A stretch of DNA of 64,000 bases from an uncultured Chloracidobacterium sp. (GCA_936914845.1 CAKZGE010000001.1:1-64000); one strand, 5' to 3'. Positions 35,140-44,585 are shown, numbered from the stretch's first letter. Translations and numbers: made by a program. The notes: a model not told the origin generated them from the letters alone.

Positions 35140-35412
35140 GGTTCAATAGCGTCCGGTAACACCCGACGTTGAGTTAAGCCGGCAATGAGGATGTCTGAAA
35201 GTCATTTTCTGTGTCTTTATTCTGTGAGTTCTGTGGTTTATATCCTGCAAAAATTGGAAATACCACAGAATACACAGACCTAAAACCGAAATACACAGAT
35301 AAGATGCCACTTTTCAGACGGCCTCATTGGTTTCATCGCCGCAATAATCCGTCCCTTACAGGGACGCGGCGATGTGTGCTGCATCGCCGGGTGTTACTCG
35401 ACGCTATTCAAC
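35140..35412. repeat. Nested palindromic element (REP/MITE-like) in the 447-bp gap after the YIP1 gene
   Basis: Two divergent copies of one motif face each other: GTTCAATAGCGTCCGGTAAC at 35141 with AATGAGGATGTCTGAAA at 35184, and the reverse complement at 35309-35412 (TTTTCAGACGGCCTCATT, then GTGTTACTCGACGCTATTC). Between them sits a second inverted repeat, TCTGTGAGTTCTGTGGT (35221) against ACCACAGAATACACAGA (35262), matching at 15 of 17 positions. The right copy also contains a small stem GTCCCTTACAGGGAC. No transposase is present. This fills most of the 35122-35568 gap. A mobile palindromic (MITE or REP-like) origin is inferred. Confidence 0.6.
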
Positions 35413-35568
35413 TTATCCGCTTTGCGGATCGAGAACGCAATGCAGTCGAATATGCGAGGGGTGCGACTTTCGACTACATCGAAAACTACTACTACCAAAA
35501 GCGGCCACATTCGGCTAGGCGAAATCGGCGGTCGCAGTACCTTTGGCATCACCGATACCGAGATCATT

Positions 35569-36828
35569 CTATTCGTACCGAAGGGCTTCGATGGGGTCGA
35601 GCCGGGCGGCCTTCCACGCTGGGAAAAGGCCGAAAATAACTCCGATCGCAACACTGGCAAAGAATCCAAGCGGCGGAGCCCAATACGGGACGTATGATGG
35701 GAAAACAAGCGCAATGAGCTTGGTGATGAGAAAACCGATGGCAAGGCCGACCAACCCGCCAAAACCCGTCAACGTGGCCGCTTCGATCAAAAATTGAATG
35801 AGAATGTCTGATTGCTTGGCCCCGAGAGCCTTGCGGATGCCGATCTCACGGGTACGCTCGGTAACCGAAACAAGCATAATATTCATGACGCCGAGACCGC
35901 CGATCATCAAACCGATCGAGGATATGCCGAGCATCAGAGCCGCAACACCGGCGGTTATTGATTGAAACTGTTCGATGATGCTGTCCGCCGTAGCGACAGA
36001 AAAATTATTCTTTTTACCAAATCCGACCTGGCGACGAATGCGGAGCATATCTTCGACCTGGTCCTTAGCCTGTAAAATTCGGCCTTCTTTCGCGACGACC
36101 ATAATGAAGACATCGTCGGCGCTTGGTTTAATGCGCAAGGCCGAGCCATAGGGCATATAGATCGTGTTGCTTTCGTCATTGTTTCCGCCGCCGCCGCCAA
36201 GAAGCTGAGCCTTCTTTTCCAGCTGGCCGACGATGGTAAATTCACGGCCGTTGATCTCCAGCTTTTTGCCGACAGCAGATTCATATGGAAAAAATGTTTC
36301 TTTGACGGTCGTGCCGATCACGCATACATCGCGGCGAAAATCGACCTCGCTTTGCGTGAACCAGCGGCCCTCGGTGATAAATTCCGTTTCGGCCCGTTCG
36401 ATCTCCGGCAATGTGCCGCTGATCTGAATGTTTTGGGTCTGTTTGCCATTTGCGGAAACTACGGTTCGATTACCGAAAAAACCACTCGAAACATTAAGGA
36501 AAGGAACGGACGTGTCAACTTCTGAAAGCGTACGGAGAGCCATCGCATCATCGAAGGTCAGGTTGGGACGCATCCGCTGTTCGCGAGAAGGCCGGCCGAC
36601 ATTGATGCCGATATCCATTTTGTAAACGAAAATGGAACGAGTGCCGAAAGATTTGATCTGCTCTTCGAATGCCATGCCGATGCCCGAAATAACGGACGAC
36701 ATGAGCATGACCGTGATGACACCGATGACCACGCCGATGATAGTAAGAAAAGAGCGCAGTTTATTTCCGCGCAGCGTGTCGATCGCCATTCGGAAGTTCT
36801 CATACAAGCCTGAGGTGAAATTTGCCAT
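35569..36828 (-). CDS. ABC transporter permease, MacB/FtsX type (second of two)
   Basis: The 419-residue product has the MacB topology: one N-terminal helix (NKLRSFLTIIGVVIGVITVMLM), a large periplasmic MacB_PCD domain (about 45-285) and three C-terminal helices with VTERTREIGIRKALGAKQ and the ending AWKAARLDPIEALRYE. It overlaps no neighbour and starts four bases after the stop of the first permease. It is the last gene of the adaptor-ATPase-permease-permease operon. Export of a peptide, lipid or drug is typical of the family, but the substrate is unknown. Confidence 0.92.
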   Translation of the reverse strand: MANFTSGLYENFRMAIDTLRGNKLRSFLTIIGVVIGVITVMLMSSVISGIGMAFEEQIKSFGTRSIFVYKMDIGINVGRPSREQRMRPNLTFDDAMALRTLSEVDTSVPFLNVSSGFFGNRTVVSANGKQTQNIQISGTLPEIERAETEFITEGRWFTQSEVDFRRDVCVIGTTVKETFFPYESAVGKKLEINGREFTIVGQLEKKAQLLGGGGGNNDESNTIYMPYGSALRIKPSADDVFIMVVAKEGRILQAKDQVEDMLRIRRQVGFGKKNNFSVATADSIIEQFQSITAGVAALMLGISSIGLMIGGLGVMNIMLVSVTERTREIGIRKALGAKQSDILIQFLIEAATLTGFGGLVGLAIGFLITKLIALVFPSYVPYWAPPLGFFASVAIGVIFGLFPAWKAARLDPIEALRYE

Positions 36829-36832
36829 TTTA

Positions 36833-38068
36833 TCAGTCTGCCCTCAAAGCTTCGATCGGATCGAGTTTTGCCGCCTTCCATGCCGGAAAAAGTCCGGCCA
36901 GGACACCAACTATCGCCGGAACCAGGATCGCGATCATGGCTGCCCACCACGGGATCTTGGTCGGTATCAGGACGGCAGATATAAGATACCCCAGGAATAT
37001 CGCCATAAAAAGGCCAATGACGCCGCCGATCGCGGCAAGCAGGGCGGCTTCGAAAAGAAACTGCCGCAGGATGTCGCCCTGTCGCGCTCCTAAAGATTTG
37101 CGAATGCCGATCTCTTTAGTGCGTTCGGTAACCGCCACAAGCATTATATTCATAATGACGATCGCTCCGACGAATAGTGCAATTCCGGGGATAAACAATA
37201 TTACGGTCGCAAATGCCTTGGTGAAACCGCCGATCAGGCTGCTGATGGCATCAGGTGTGACAATGCCGAAATTGTCCTTTTCACCGACGGGCAGTTTCCG
37301 TTTGACCCGCAACAGCGTTCTGACCTCTTCGACGGCATCGGAAATGCTGGTTCCGGGGCGAGCCTTCGCTACAAAATAAGGCGCACGGTTATACCGAAGC
37401 CCGCCGAAATTGGCTCCGAAGGTTTTGATCGGCATCTGAATGAATGCATCTTGCGATTGGCCGAAAACGGTTCCTTTTGCAGTTTGAATACCGATGATGC
37501 GATAAGGAATGCCGGAAATGGACAATTCGTTGCCTAATGCATCGCCAAGCGGAAAAAGTTTGTCAGCAATGTCCGATCCAACGAAAATAACGCGCATTGC
37601 GTTGTTATTCTCAGTATCAGTAAAATAGCGTCCGACGGCGATATCGACGTTATCGATAGTGCCGATGATCGGCTCGACACCGGTTATCTGGACATCCGTC
37701 AGCGTTTCGGAACCGCGACGGATCTCACGCGAGGTGTTGCCGGCCTTTGCACCAATGAATTCGACCAATTGGGCGCGTTCGCGAATATAATCGAGTTCAT
37801 CGAAGGTCAGTTCTTTGTTTCGTCGCTGAGCGGCGTTGATCGAATCGGTATCTTTAAAGTCTTCGAAATTGAAACGCTGAATGGTAAAGGCACTGGAACC
37901 GATGCCGGCGATCTTTTCATCGACATATGCACTAAACCCCTGCAAAAGCGAAAGCACGACCATAAAGGCCGTGACTCCGATGATCATTCCCAAAAGTGTC
38001 AGGAAAGACCGCAGCTTGTGGGCCCAAATGGCGTCCACAGCTAATTTGAATGTTTCGTAAATGTCCAT
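36833..38068 (-). CDS. ABC transporter permease, MacB/FtsX type (first of two)
   Basis: The 411-residue product has the same layout as the neighbouring permease: N-terminal HKLRSFLTLLGMIIGVTAFMV, a periplasmic domain, three C-terminal helices, VTERTKEIGIRKSLGARQ and AWKAAKLDPIEALRAD. The two permeases are clearly paralogous but well diverged, so they probably form a heterodimer with the single ATPase encoded upstream. Confidence 0.92.
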   Translation of the reverse strand: MDIYETFKLAVDAIWAHKLRSFLTLLGMIIGVTAFMVVLSLLQGFSAYVDEKIAGIGSSAFTIQRFNFEDFKDTDSINAAQRRNKELTFDELDYIRERAQLVEFIGAKAGNTSREIRRGSETLTDVQITGVEPIIGTIDNVDIAVGRYFTDTENNNAMRVIFVGSDIADKLFPLGDALGNELSISGIPYRIIGIQTAKGTVFGQSQDAFIQMPIKTFGANFGGLRYNRAPYFVAKARPGTSISDAVEEVRTLLRVKRKLPVGEKDNFGIVTPDAISSLIGGFTKAFATVILFIPGIALFVGAIVIMNIMLVAVTERTKEIGIRKSLGARQGDILRQFLFEAALLAAIGGVIGLFMAIFLGYLISAVLIPTKIPWWAAMIAILVPAIVGVLAGLFPAWKAAKLDPIEALRAD

Positions 38069-38100
38069 CTACATCGCCATGCCACAATGCGGCAGCGGCT

Positions 38101-38850
38101 TCATTTTATCCTTTCATCCTTTTCGATCTCGCCGTCGCGGATCGTTATCACCCGATGTGCCCGCTCAGCCACTTCCATTTCGTGCGTAACTATGATGATA
38201 GTATTGCCGTCGCCGTGCAGTTTTTCAAACAGCGCCATGATCTCGACGCTGGTTTTCGAATCTAGTGCACCGGTCGGTTCATCGGCCAGCAATATCGACG
38301 GGTCGTTGACCAATGCTCGAGCGATCGCCACCCGTTGACGCTGCCCGCCGGAAAGTTCGTTTGGGCGATGCATGACACGGTCGCCGAGTTCGACCGCAGA
38401 GAGGGAAGCCCGAGCCTTTTCATCACGCTCCGAAGCCTTGATCCCGGCGTAAATAAGCGGAAGCTCGACATTATGCAGAGCTGTTGCCCGCGGCAGCAGG
38501 TTGAATGTTTGGAAAACGAAACCGATCTCTTTGTTGCGGATATGGGCGAGCTCGTCGTCGTTCATTTCCGAAACCCGCTGGCCGTTGATCCAGTATTCAC
38601 CTTTGGTAGGCGAATCAAGGCAGCCGATAAGGTTCATCAAAGTTGATTTACCCGAACCCGAAGGCCCGATGATCGCCAAGTATTCCCCTTTCTGCACCTC
38701 AAAAGACACACCGCGCAGTGCGTGAAGTTCCTCGGTGCCCATTTGATACGTTTTCCATATATCACGCATCAATATTAGCGGCTGAGTTTCTTTTGCCGGC
38801 TGCTGTCCGGCCGCAGTTGTTACGCCTTCATTGTCCATAAATCGATACAT
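38101..38850 (-). CDS. ABC transporter ATP-binding protein, MacB/LolD type
   Basis: The 249-residue product has Walker A GPSGSGKSTLMNLIGCLD, a Q-loop in GFVFQTFNLLPR, signature LSGGQRQRVAIARAL, Walker B LLADEPTGALDSKT and the switch His in VTHEMEVAERAHR. An ATG at 38838 is an alternative start. Unlike E. coli MacB, ATPase and permease are separate polypeptides. It lies between the adaptor and the permease genes in the operon. Confidence 0.92.
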   Translation of the reverse strand: MYRFMDNEGVTTAAGQQPAKETQPLILMRDIWKTYQMGTEELHALRGVSFEVQKGEYLAIIGPSGSGKSTLMNLIGCLDSPTKGEYWINGQRVSEMNDDELAHIRNKEIGFVFQTFNLLPRATALHNVELPLIYAGIKASERDEKARASLSAVELGDRVMHRPNELSGGQRQRVAIARALVNDPSILLADEPTGALDSKTSVEIMALFEKLHGDGNTIIIVTHEMEVAERAHRVITIRDGEIEKDERIK

Positions 38851-38859
38851 AGAACCGTT

Positions 38860-40401
38860 CTAGCTGCCGGAGGCCTGCGCTCCCGCCTGTTTGGTCTGTC
38901 GTTTTACAACGGTGCCGTCCTTGAGCGTATTTAGGATGCGGCTCGGCCCGGTAATGACCTCGTCACCATCCTTTAACCCGGAAACGATCTGAATATCGGA
39001 TTCGCCTGTAATACCGGTTTCCACCTCAACGAATTTGGCTCGATTGCCGTCGAGAACATAAACGCCTTTTATCGTTTTCGGGCGTTCCGGGGCGGCCGGT
39101 GAGTCGCCTTGCAGTGTTGGGCTGGGAACAGCGTCCGGACGCTTTTCAACAATGGACTGAAGCGGAACCGCGATCAGATTTTCAGCGGTTTTGGTGGTGA
39201 TGGTGGCCGTTGCGCTCATGCCTGGGCGAAGGCCTTCCTGCAGTTCCGAAGTCAGGTTGTTGAGCTGGATCACAACCCGAAATTCTTTGGCTTCCTGTAC
39301 ATTGATGTTGGTTGAAAGCCCGCCTGTGGTCTGTGATTTGCCGACGGCCAGCGGTGTTTTCTGCGTCACTTCGCCTTCGATCTTTGTTTCGCCGAAAGCA
39401 TCTACTTTGATCTCGGCCTTCTGCCCGACTTGTACGTTGTCGATCTCGGTCTCATCGACCTTGACCTCGACATTGATGGTGGACATATCGGCGATCGTCA
39501 TCAAAGCGGTGGTGGAAAGCCCGGCGACGGCAAAGGTTCCGACCTTTGACGGGATCTCTGCGATAACGCCATTGATCGGGGCGACCTGCAGCGTTTTGTC
39601 ACGCTGACTGCGCTGTCCGCGGAGCAATGCAGATTGCTGGTTGGCTCGAGACTGGCTGGAGCTGACATTGATGCTCGCCGTTTCGACGCCACGACGTGCA
39701 TCCCGGACAGCGACATTTTGCTGCGTTACGCGGGCCGTTGCGTCTTTCACGGAGATGCGCTGGGCTTCGAGCCTTGCCTTGGCGGTATTCAGTGCAACGC
39801 GTGCATTTTCAACGCGGTCCTTGGCGGTGTCATATTCCTGTCTAGCAATAACACCGCTTTCAAGCAGCTCTTCGTTGCGCTTCAACTCGCGGTTCGCCGC
39901 GTTTACCTCAACCTGGGCACGATCGACCTCGGTCTGCGCCGTAACTACGCCCTGACGGGCGTTATCGACCGCGACTTGGGCAATGTTAAGTTGCTGCTGT
40001 GCTTGTGAGAGACTGTTTTGCGCGGCGGAAACCTGAGTTTGCGATGAACGCACGTCGTCCTGAGCACCTTGCAATGCAGCGAGTTGTGCATCGGTGCTGG
40101 ATTCGAACTGATTGGGGTCGAGCCGAACAAGCGGGTCACCTTTTTTGACGACCTGGCCTTCTTTAACATAGATCTCTTCGATACGGCCCTGGACCTCGCT
40201 CGTGAGGTTCATGAACTGGATCGGCCGAACCTCGCCGGATGAAACAACGGTCGAACGCAGTTGTCGCCGCTGCTCGACCTTGACGACGGTCACTTCCGGT
40301 GTATCCGTTCGAGAAGCAAAAATTCCGCCAATGATCGCGGCCAGCACCACCACACCGACCACTGCTCCGATTATGATCTTTTTCTTACGGCTGAGAGCCA
40401 T
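38860..40401 (-). CDS. HlyD/MacA-type periplasmic adaptor of the efflux operon
   Basis: The start is the ATG at 40401; a TTG slightly upstream is unlikely. The 513-residue product has an N-terminal membrane anchor (IIIGAVVGVVVLAAIIGGIFA) and a lipoyl/barrel-sandwich half. A long Gln/Ala-rich coiled-coil hairpin (about residues 95-265, for example LSQAQQQLNIAQVAVDNA) follows, then beta-barrel and membrane-proximal domains, ending with a QTKQAGAQASGS tail. The hairpin is longer than in typical MacA. It is first in the operon, with a 10-bp perfect inverted repeat upstream. Confidence 0.9.
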   Translation of the reverse strand: MALSRKKKIIIGAVVGVVVLAAIIGGIFASRTDTPEVTVVKVEQRRQLRSTVVSSGEVRPIQFMNLTSEVQGRIEEIYVKEGQVVKKGDPLVRLDPNQFESSTDAQLAALQGAQDDVRSSQTQVSAAQNSLSQAQQQLNIAQVAVDNARQGVVTAQTEVDRAQVEVNAANRELKRNEELLESGVIARQEYDTAKDRVENARVALNTAKARLEAQRISVKDATARVTQQNVAVRDARRGVETASINVSSSQSRANQQSALLRGQRSQRDKTLQVAPINGVIAEIPSKVGTFAVAGLSTTALMTIADMSTINVEVKVDETEIDNVQVGQKAEIKVDAFGETKIEGEVTQKTPLAVGKSQTTGGLSTNINVQEAKEFRVVIQLNNLTSELQEGLRPGMSATATITTKTAENLIAVPLQSIVEKRPDAVPSPTLQGDSPAAPERPKTIKGVYVLDGNRAKFVEVETGITGESDIQIVSGLKDGDEVITGPSRILNTLKDGTVVKRQTKQAGAQASGS

Positions 40402-40441
40402 ACGCAAGTTTCCCCTTCAAAAATGAATCAGTATAAAATAG

Positions 40442-40488
40442 GTAATAACGCAAAAAAGCTAGAAAATCAGCGTCAAGGCGTTATTACG
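40442..40488. promoter_or_regulatory. Perfect 10-bp inverted repeat upstream of the efflux operon (possible operator)
   Basis: GTAATAACGC at 40442-40451 and GCGTTATTAC at 40479-40488 are perfect inverted copies with a 27-bp spacer, 41 bp upstream of the adaptor ATG. The minus strand also has TTGACG within the spacer, a possible -35 element. The arms could bind a dimeric regulator or form a stem in the leader RNA. No regulator gene is adjacent. Confidence 0.45.
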
Positions 40489-40678
40489 ACGGCTTTGCGC
40501 CGTTAGTTTCAAAAATTTGATGCCTTGCGATCCCCGATGTTGTTTTCCAAAAATGGCTGTTTAGATGCGGATTAACCCTTCATTCGATTTACGAAATTTG
40601 AAATAACGGTTAAAATTACTTTTGCCCGATCACTATAAAGTAGAAAGACCAAATTTGATAGCACGGTAGAATTAAAAG

Positions 40679-41260
40679 ATGATAAGATGCCAGGCCTGCG
40701 GAGCTGAAAATCTGGATAATTCGCGTTTTTGCCACGAATGCGGGACAAAGCTTGCGGCGGTATTTGAAAAAGGGAGCGCAGAAGAAGCAGTTTTGTCTTC
40801 GGTACATACAACGAATTCGGGAGTTCGCTCGGGCGGAGTAACATCTTTCGGTGTGCCGATGGCGGTGGAACCGCTGCTCGATCCGGCTTCCGGGACGTCT
40901 GAGAGCAATGGACAAAGGAACGCTATCGGGCACGCTAAACTAATAATAGAGCGAGGCGGTTCAGCGAATACGGAGTTTCTATTGACGGCCGAAGAATCGA
41001 ATATCGGTCGATGGGATGCGGACAACGGCATATTTCCGGATGTAGATCTGGATGCACACGACGCCGATGCAAAGGTTTCGCGGCGGCACGCCCGGATCGT
41101 GTACCGGGATGGACAGCACAGAATTGAGGACCTTGGTTCTACCAACGGCACCTTTATTAACCGGGGACGCAGGCTGATCCCCGGCAGCCCTCAAAACTTG
41201 AATGAGGGCGATGAGATAATCGTAGGCAAGACCTTCCTGCGGTTTCATATCAATAATTGA
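40679..41260 (+). CDS. Zinc-ribbon and FHA domain protein
   Basis: The 193-residue product starts with a CxxC...CxxC zinc ribbon (RCQACGAENLDNSRFCHECG, residues 3-22). A variable linker follows, then an FHA domain (about 95-192) with the phosphothreonine-binding features GRWDAD, KVSRRHARI and EDLGSTNGTFINRG. It lies 23 bp before the zinc-ribbon kinase gene. It is probably a substrate or scaffold recognising phosphothreonine produced by that kinase (inference from domain and position). Confidence 0.9.
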   Translation: MIRCQACGAENLDNSRFCHECGTKLAAVFEKGSAEEAVLSSVHTTNSGVRSGGVTSFGVPMAVEPLLDPASGTSESNGQRNAIGHAKLIIERGGSANTEFLLTAEESNIGRWDADNGIFPDVDLDAHDADAKVSRRHARIVYRDGQHRIEDLGSTNGTFINRGRRLIPGSPQNLNEGDEIIVGKTFLRFHINN

Positions 41261-41283
41261 CACGGACCTGAATATACAAACCG

Positions 41284-44064
41284 ATGAAATGTCACGAATG
41301 CGACTCAGAAGTCGCCGATAACGATGTCTTTTGCCCATATTGCGGGATAAGCCTTCAGTCTGCCGCTGCACCATCAGCGGTCGCCGAACCGCCGCCGGCC
41401 AAAGATCCTGTCAATTCTGCAGAATTTGAGAGCACGATACTTATCAGCCGTTCGGATATTTCTATTTTGGATGAACCGCCGGTGTTGAATTATTCGTCGG
41501 AAAAAGAAAAGACAGAGCGGTCCGATGAAGCTTCTTCCGATGAACCGTCTTCTGATGAAGAATTTGCCGTGGATACACCGAGTTCGACACCGGTCGAAGA
41601 GATAGGAGGTGAACGGGGCGACCAAGGCGAGACGCCGGCCGCAGACGAAGAAGATCTGGATATTCACGCTTCGGTACCGCCGACGCCGTCAATACTCTCT
41701 GAGACGAGCCGAGAGCAAGAGATCATCGAAGATTTGCCGGAAACCCGGCATTCGAACGCGGTCGAGGCAGTTGACGCGGACGATTCGGCGAACCGGTCGA
41801 ATGCTGCGGCGGAGGCACCGGAACCGGTCGCGGAAGCACCGTTCATACCCGAAGAAAGGACGTCTGTCGAGAACAGCCCGGCAGATCTGGGAGACCTTTT
41901 TATACCGCCGGCCAAGGACGAAGAGCCGGTCCCGGCCGACGAATTGGCGGAAGATCTGCGTTCGGAAGACGTGCCTGAAACTATTTCTCCCGTCAAAGAG
42001 AACGACGATCTCTTTATTCCGGCTAGCGAAGGACCGGCGGATGAAGCAGTTGAGCCGGAGCCGACTTCGGAGAACCTCGCTGAAGCACCGGAAACATTCG
42101 AAAACCCTGCGGAGAACCTCACTGAGGAACCGGAAACATTAGAAGAACCTGCGGAGAACCTCACTGAAGTCCCGGAAACTTTCGAAAACCCTTCGGAGAA
42201 CCTCGCTGAAGCACCGGAAACATTAGAAGAACCTTCGGAGAACCTCGCTGAGGCACCGGAAACATTAGAAGAACCTGCGGAGAACCTCGCTGAAGCACCG
42301 GAAACTTTCGAAGAACCTTCGGAAGACGCCGAGGCGGAAAAGACCGAGGCGACGGAGCAAGTGCCCGCAGACCCTGTTTCGATAGCCGAACCTGTGGCCG
42401 AACCTGCGGCCGCGGATGAGATCGATGGCGGTATCACGATGCCGCCCGGCGAGCTTGAAATGGAAGAGCCGGAAAAGGCCCCCACAGCTTTTGATTCGGT
42501 TCGCATAATGGAAGGAAAAGATCCGGTCGCGGTGGCTGAAAGCCTTTTGCGGGGCACTTCGTCGCCGGTCGGGGAAGAAGTTCCGGCAGTTTCCAATGTT
42601 CCGGCCGGTACGGAAGATATTCCGAAAACGGCGACGACGGGTCCTGATTCCTCCACCGGTGATACCGACGGTAAAAAAGGTTCGAAACTCAAGCCGCTTG
42701 CCGAGGGCGTCGTGCTTAACGGGCGCTATGAGATCATTCGCAAGATCGGCGGCGGCGGCATGGGAGCCGTCTATTTGGCAAGCGATAACAATCTCGGCGG
42801 TGTTCTGCGAGCGGTCAAGGAAATGGTCCAATCGCACATCGAAGAAGAGCAGCAGGAAAAGGCGGTCAATGATTTTCGACGCGAATCAATGATCCTTTCA
42901 ACGCTTGACCACGTTTCGATACCGACCATATTCGATTATTTCTACGACGAAAAGGAAAGCCGCTTTTACCTGGTGATGAAGTATATTTCCGGCGGCGATC
43001 TTTCATCGCGACTACGTTCCGCACCGGAAGGCCGAATAGACGAGCGTAAGGTGACGGAATGGGCGACACAGATCATCGATGTCCTCGATTATTTGCATAA
43101 CCAGCCATCGACCATCGTTTATCGTGACCTAAAACCGTCAAATATTATGATCGACGGCAATTCGGGACGTGTGATGCTGATCGATTTCGGCATCGCCCGG
43201 TCGATAAACCAAAAGTCCGAAAAAGGTGTGACCGCGGTCGGAACAATGGGTTATGCACCGCCGGAGCTCTTCAGCGGCAATGTCGAACCGCGATCGGACA
43301 TTTACAGCCTTGGTTCTACAATGTTCCATTTGCTGACCGGTGCGGATCCGCAAAGTAATCCGCTGCTGATCTTTGACTTTCAGAAAAATCCGCGTCCGCG
43401 CCAGATAAATCCGCAACTGTCCGACCAAATGGAACGTATATTGATGCGGGCGGTCGAATATCAATCAGAAGCAAGATTTGCTTCGGCGGCTGAAATGCGT
43501 TCGGTGCTGGAAGAGCATCTTGAAAACTTAAAGCAGGGCAAGGTAACCTATGGTGTTTCGGAAGCTCCGGCTTCGGTCAGTCTTGCGAACCAGAACGTTT
43601 TTTGCGGCTTTTGCGGCCAGCGGATCGTCGCAACAGATCTTTTCTGTGCATATTGCGGGGCTAAACAGCCGATCGCACAGCATGGTGTTCATTCCGAGAT
43701 CTACTCGGAACCGACCGTTACCGCTCGTTTGGTTATCGAAGGAACCAGCGAATTGCCGCCGCCGGTCTTTTCTTTGCTGAAGGGAGAAAATCTTGTCGGC
43801 CGCAGAGATCCGATGTCGAACATCTTTCCGGAAGTTGACCTGTCGAAATACGATCCGCAGACAAAGATCTCGCGGCGGCATGCCAAGATCTGGCGCGATG
43901 GCGGAAATTTCTTGGTCGAGGACCTCGGATCTTCGAACGGAACGATTTTGGCACCGTCAAAAGGAGACGCGATGCGGCTTGTGCCGAACCGGCCTCATCC
44001 GCTAACCAGCGGAGATGTGATCAAGGTCGGCGATGCGAATCTGCATTTCTTAAAGGATCAATAA
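41284..44064 (+). CDS. Ser/Thr protein kinase with two zinc ribbons and C-terminal FHA domain
   Basis: The 926-residue protein has these parts in order. First is an N-terminal zinc ribbon (CHECDSEVADNDVFCPYCG, residues 3-21). Next is a long acidic Glu/Pro/Ala-rich region (about 30-470) containing six tandem 14-residue repeats (263-346). A Hanks-type kinase follows (about 480-740) with IGGGGMGAVYL, Lys512 in RAVKEM, the catalytic loop VYRDLKPSN (Asp615; YRD instead of HRD) and IDFGIARS. A second zinc ribbon (FCGFCGQR...FCAYCGAKQP, about 773-797) and an FHA domain (about 820-925, KISRRHAKI, EDLGSSNGT) complete it. No transmembrane helix is evident, so it is cytoplasmic. Its stop overlaps the RDD gene start by one base. 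Confidence 0.93.
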   Translation: MKCHECDSEVADNDVFCPYCGISLQSAAAPSAVAEPPPAKDPVNSAEFESTILISRSDISILDEPPVLNYSSEKEKTERSDEASSDEPSSDEEFAVDTPSSTPVEEIGGERGDQGETPAADEEDLDIHASVPPTPSILSETSREQEIIEDLPETRHSNAVEAVDADDSANRSNAAAEAPEPVAEAPFIPEERTSVENSPADLGDLFIPPAKDEEPVPADELAEDLRSEDVPETISPVKENDDLFIPASEGPADEAVEPEPTSENLAEAPETFENPAENLTEEPETLEEPAENLTEVPETFENPSENLAEAPETLEEPSENLAEAPETLEEPAENLAEAPETFEEPSEDAEAEKTEATEQVPADPVSIAEPVAEPAAADEIDGGITMPPGELEMEEPEKAPTAFDSVRIMEGKDPVAVAESLLRGTSSPVGEEVPAVSNVPAGTEDIPKTATTGPDSSTGDTDGKKGSKLKPLAEGVVLNGRYEIIRKIGGGGMGAVYLASDNNLGGVLRAVKEMVQSHIEEEQQEKAVNDFRRESMILSTLDHVSIPTIFDYFYDEKESRFYLVMKYISGGDLSSRLRSAPEGRIDERKVTEWATQIIDVLDYLHNQPSTIVYRDLKPSNIMIDGNSGRVMLIDFGIARSINQKSEKGVTAVGTMGYAPPELFSGNVEPRSDIYSLGSTMFHLLTGADPQSNPLLIFDFQKNPRPRQINPQLSDQMERILMRAVEYQSEARFASAAEMRSVLEEHLENLKQGKVTYGVSEAPASVSLANQNVFCGFCGQRIVATDLFCAYCGAKQPIAQHGVHSEIYSEPTVTARLVIEGTSELPPPVFSLLKGENLVGRRDPMSNIFPEVDLSKYDPQTKISRRHAKIWRDGGNFLVEDLGSSNGTILAPSKGDAMRLVPNRPHPLTSGDVIKVGDANLHFLKDQ
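42070..42321 (+). repeat. Six tandem 42-bp repeats inside the kinase linker
   Basis: Units start at 42070, 42112, 42154, 42196, 42238 and 42280. Each encodes 14 residues of the form ENLAEAPETFENPA with small variations (T/A after L, LEEP or FENP). The copies are very similar at DNA level, so unit number may vary between strains. The repeats extend an acidic, probably disordered linker between the zinc ribbon and the kinase domain. Confidence 0.95.
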
Positions 44065-44582
44065 TGAGTACGGCAAAGACTGCTGAACATTTGGCCCCAG
44101 CCGCGAAAGCTCGCCGCGAACGCGAAGTTGTCGTGGATTTTGAGCCGAAAGAAGTAAAAGCACCATTTATGCTTCGGTGCGGAGCTTTGATCATCGACTA
44201 CATGATCGTTGTCGCCATTCCCGTGATCTTTATGCTCCTAAGCAAATTCATGGGAAATGACGGGGCGAAGTTGATCAACAGCGAGCTTAACAACGCGGGT
44301 TGGCTGGTCGGTATTTTGGTCGGCTTGACGAACGTCATTCTTCTGCCCGTCTTCTTGGGACAGAGCATCGGCAAGATGTTGACGGGGCTGCGTATTGTCA
44401 GCATCAGCGGTCAACCGGCATCTGTGACGGCATTGCTGCTGCGGCAGACCTTTGGATATCTGTTGACGATCGCGAGCCTAGGGCTCGGATTTCTATTTTC
44501 AGTCTTTAGCAGCAAAGGCCGGGCTTTGCACGATTATATTTCCGGAACGGTCGTGATATACGCCAAAAAGGGGTTTCGCTAA
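44064..44582 (+). CDS. RDD family membrane protein
   Basis: The ATG at 44064 shares its A with the kinase stop (TAATG). The 172-residue product has the RDD signature: RCGALIIDYMIVVAIPVIF in the first helix with conserved Arg and Asp, then IGKMLTGLRIVSISG, and three or four membrane helices. RDD proteins are poorly understood (some are linked to ion transport). Tight packing between kinase and phosphatase genes suggests it is the membrane component of this signalling unit. Confidence 0.88.
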   Translation: MSTAKTAEHLAPAAKARREREVVVDFEPKEVKAPFMLRCGALIIDYMIVVAIPVIFMLLSKFMGNDGAKLINSELNNAGWLVGILVGLTNVILLPVFLGQSIGKMLTGLRIVSISGQPASVTALLLRQTFGYLLTIASLGLGFLFSVFSSKGRALHDYISGTVVIYAKKGFR

Positions 44583-44585
44583 GAT

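Noticed and set aside
35211..35697. Plus-strand frames over the palindromic element and the end of the permease gene
   Set aside because: They start without ribosome sites, run through inverted repeats and antisense to the permease C-terminus.
42070..42321. Regular repeats considered as a CRISPR array
   Set aside because: The units are contiguous, have no unique spacers, keep the kinase reading frame and lie within a gene; no cas genes are present.
41664..42692. Minus-strand 342-codon frame opposite the kinase linker
   Set aside because: It mirrors the Glu/Pro repeats of the real gene as Ser/Gly-rich sequence; no independent evidence.
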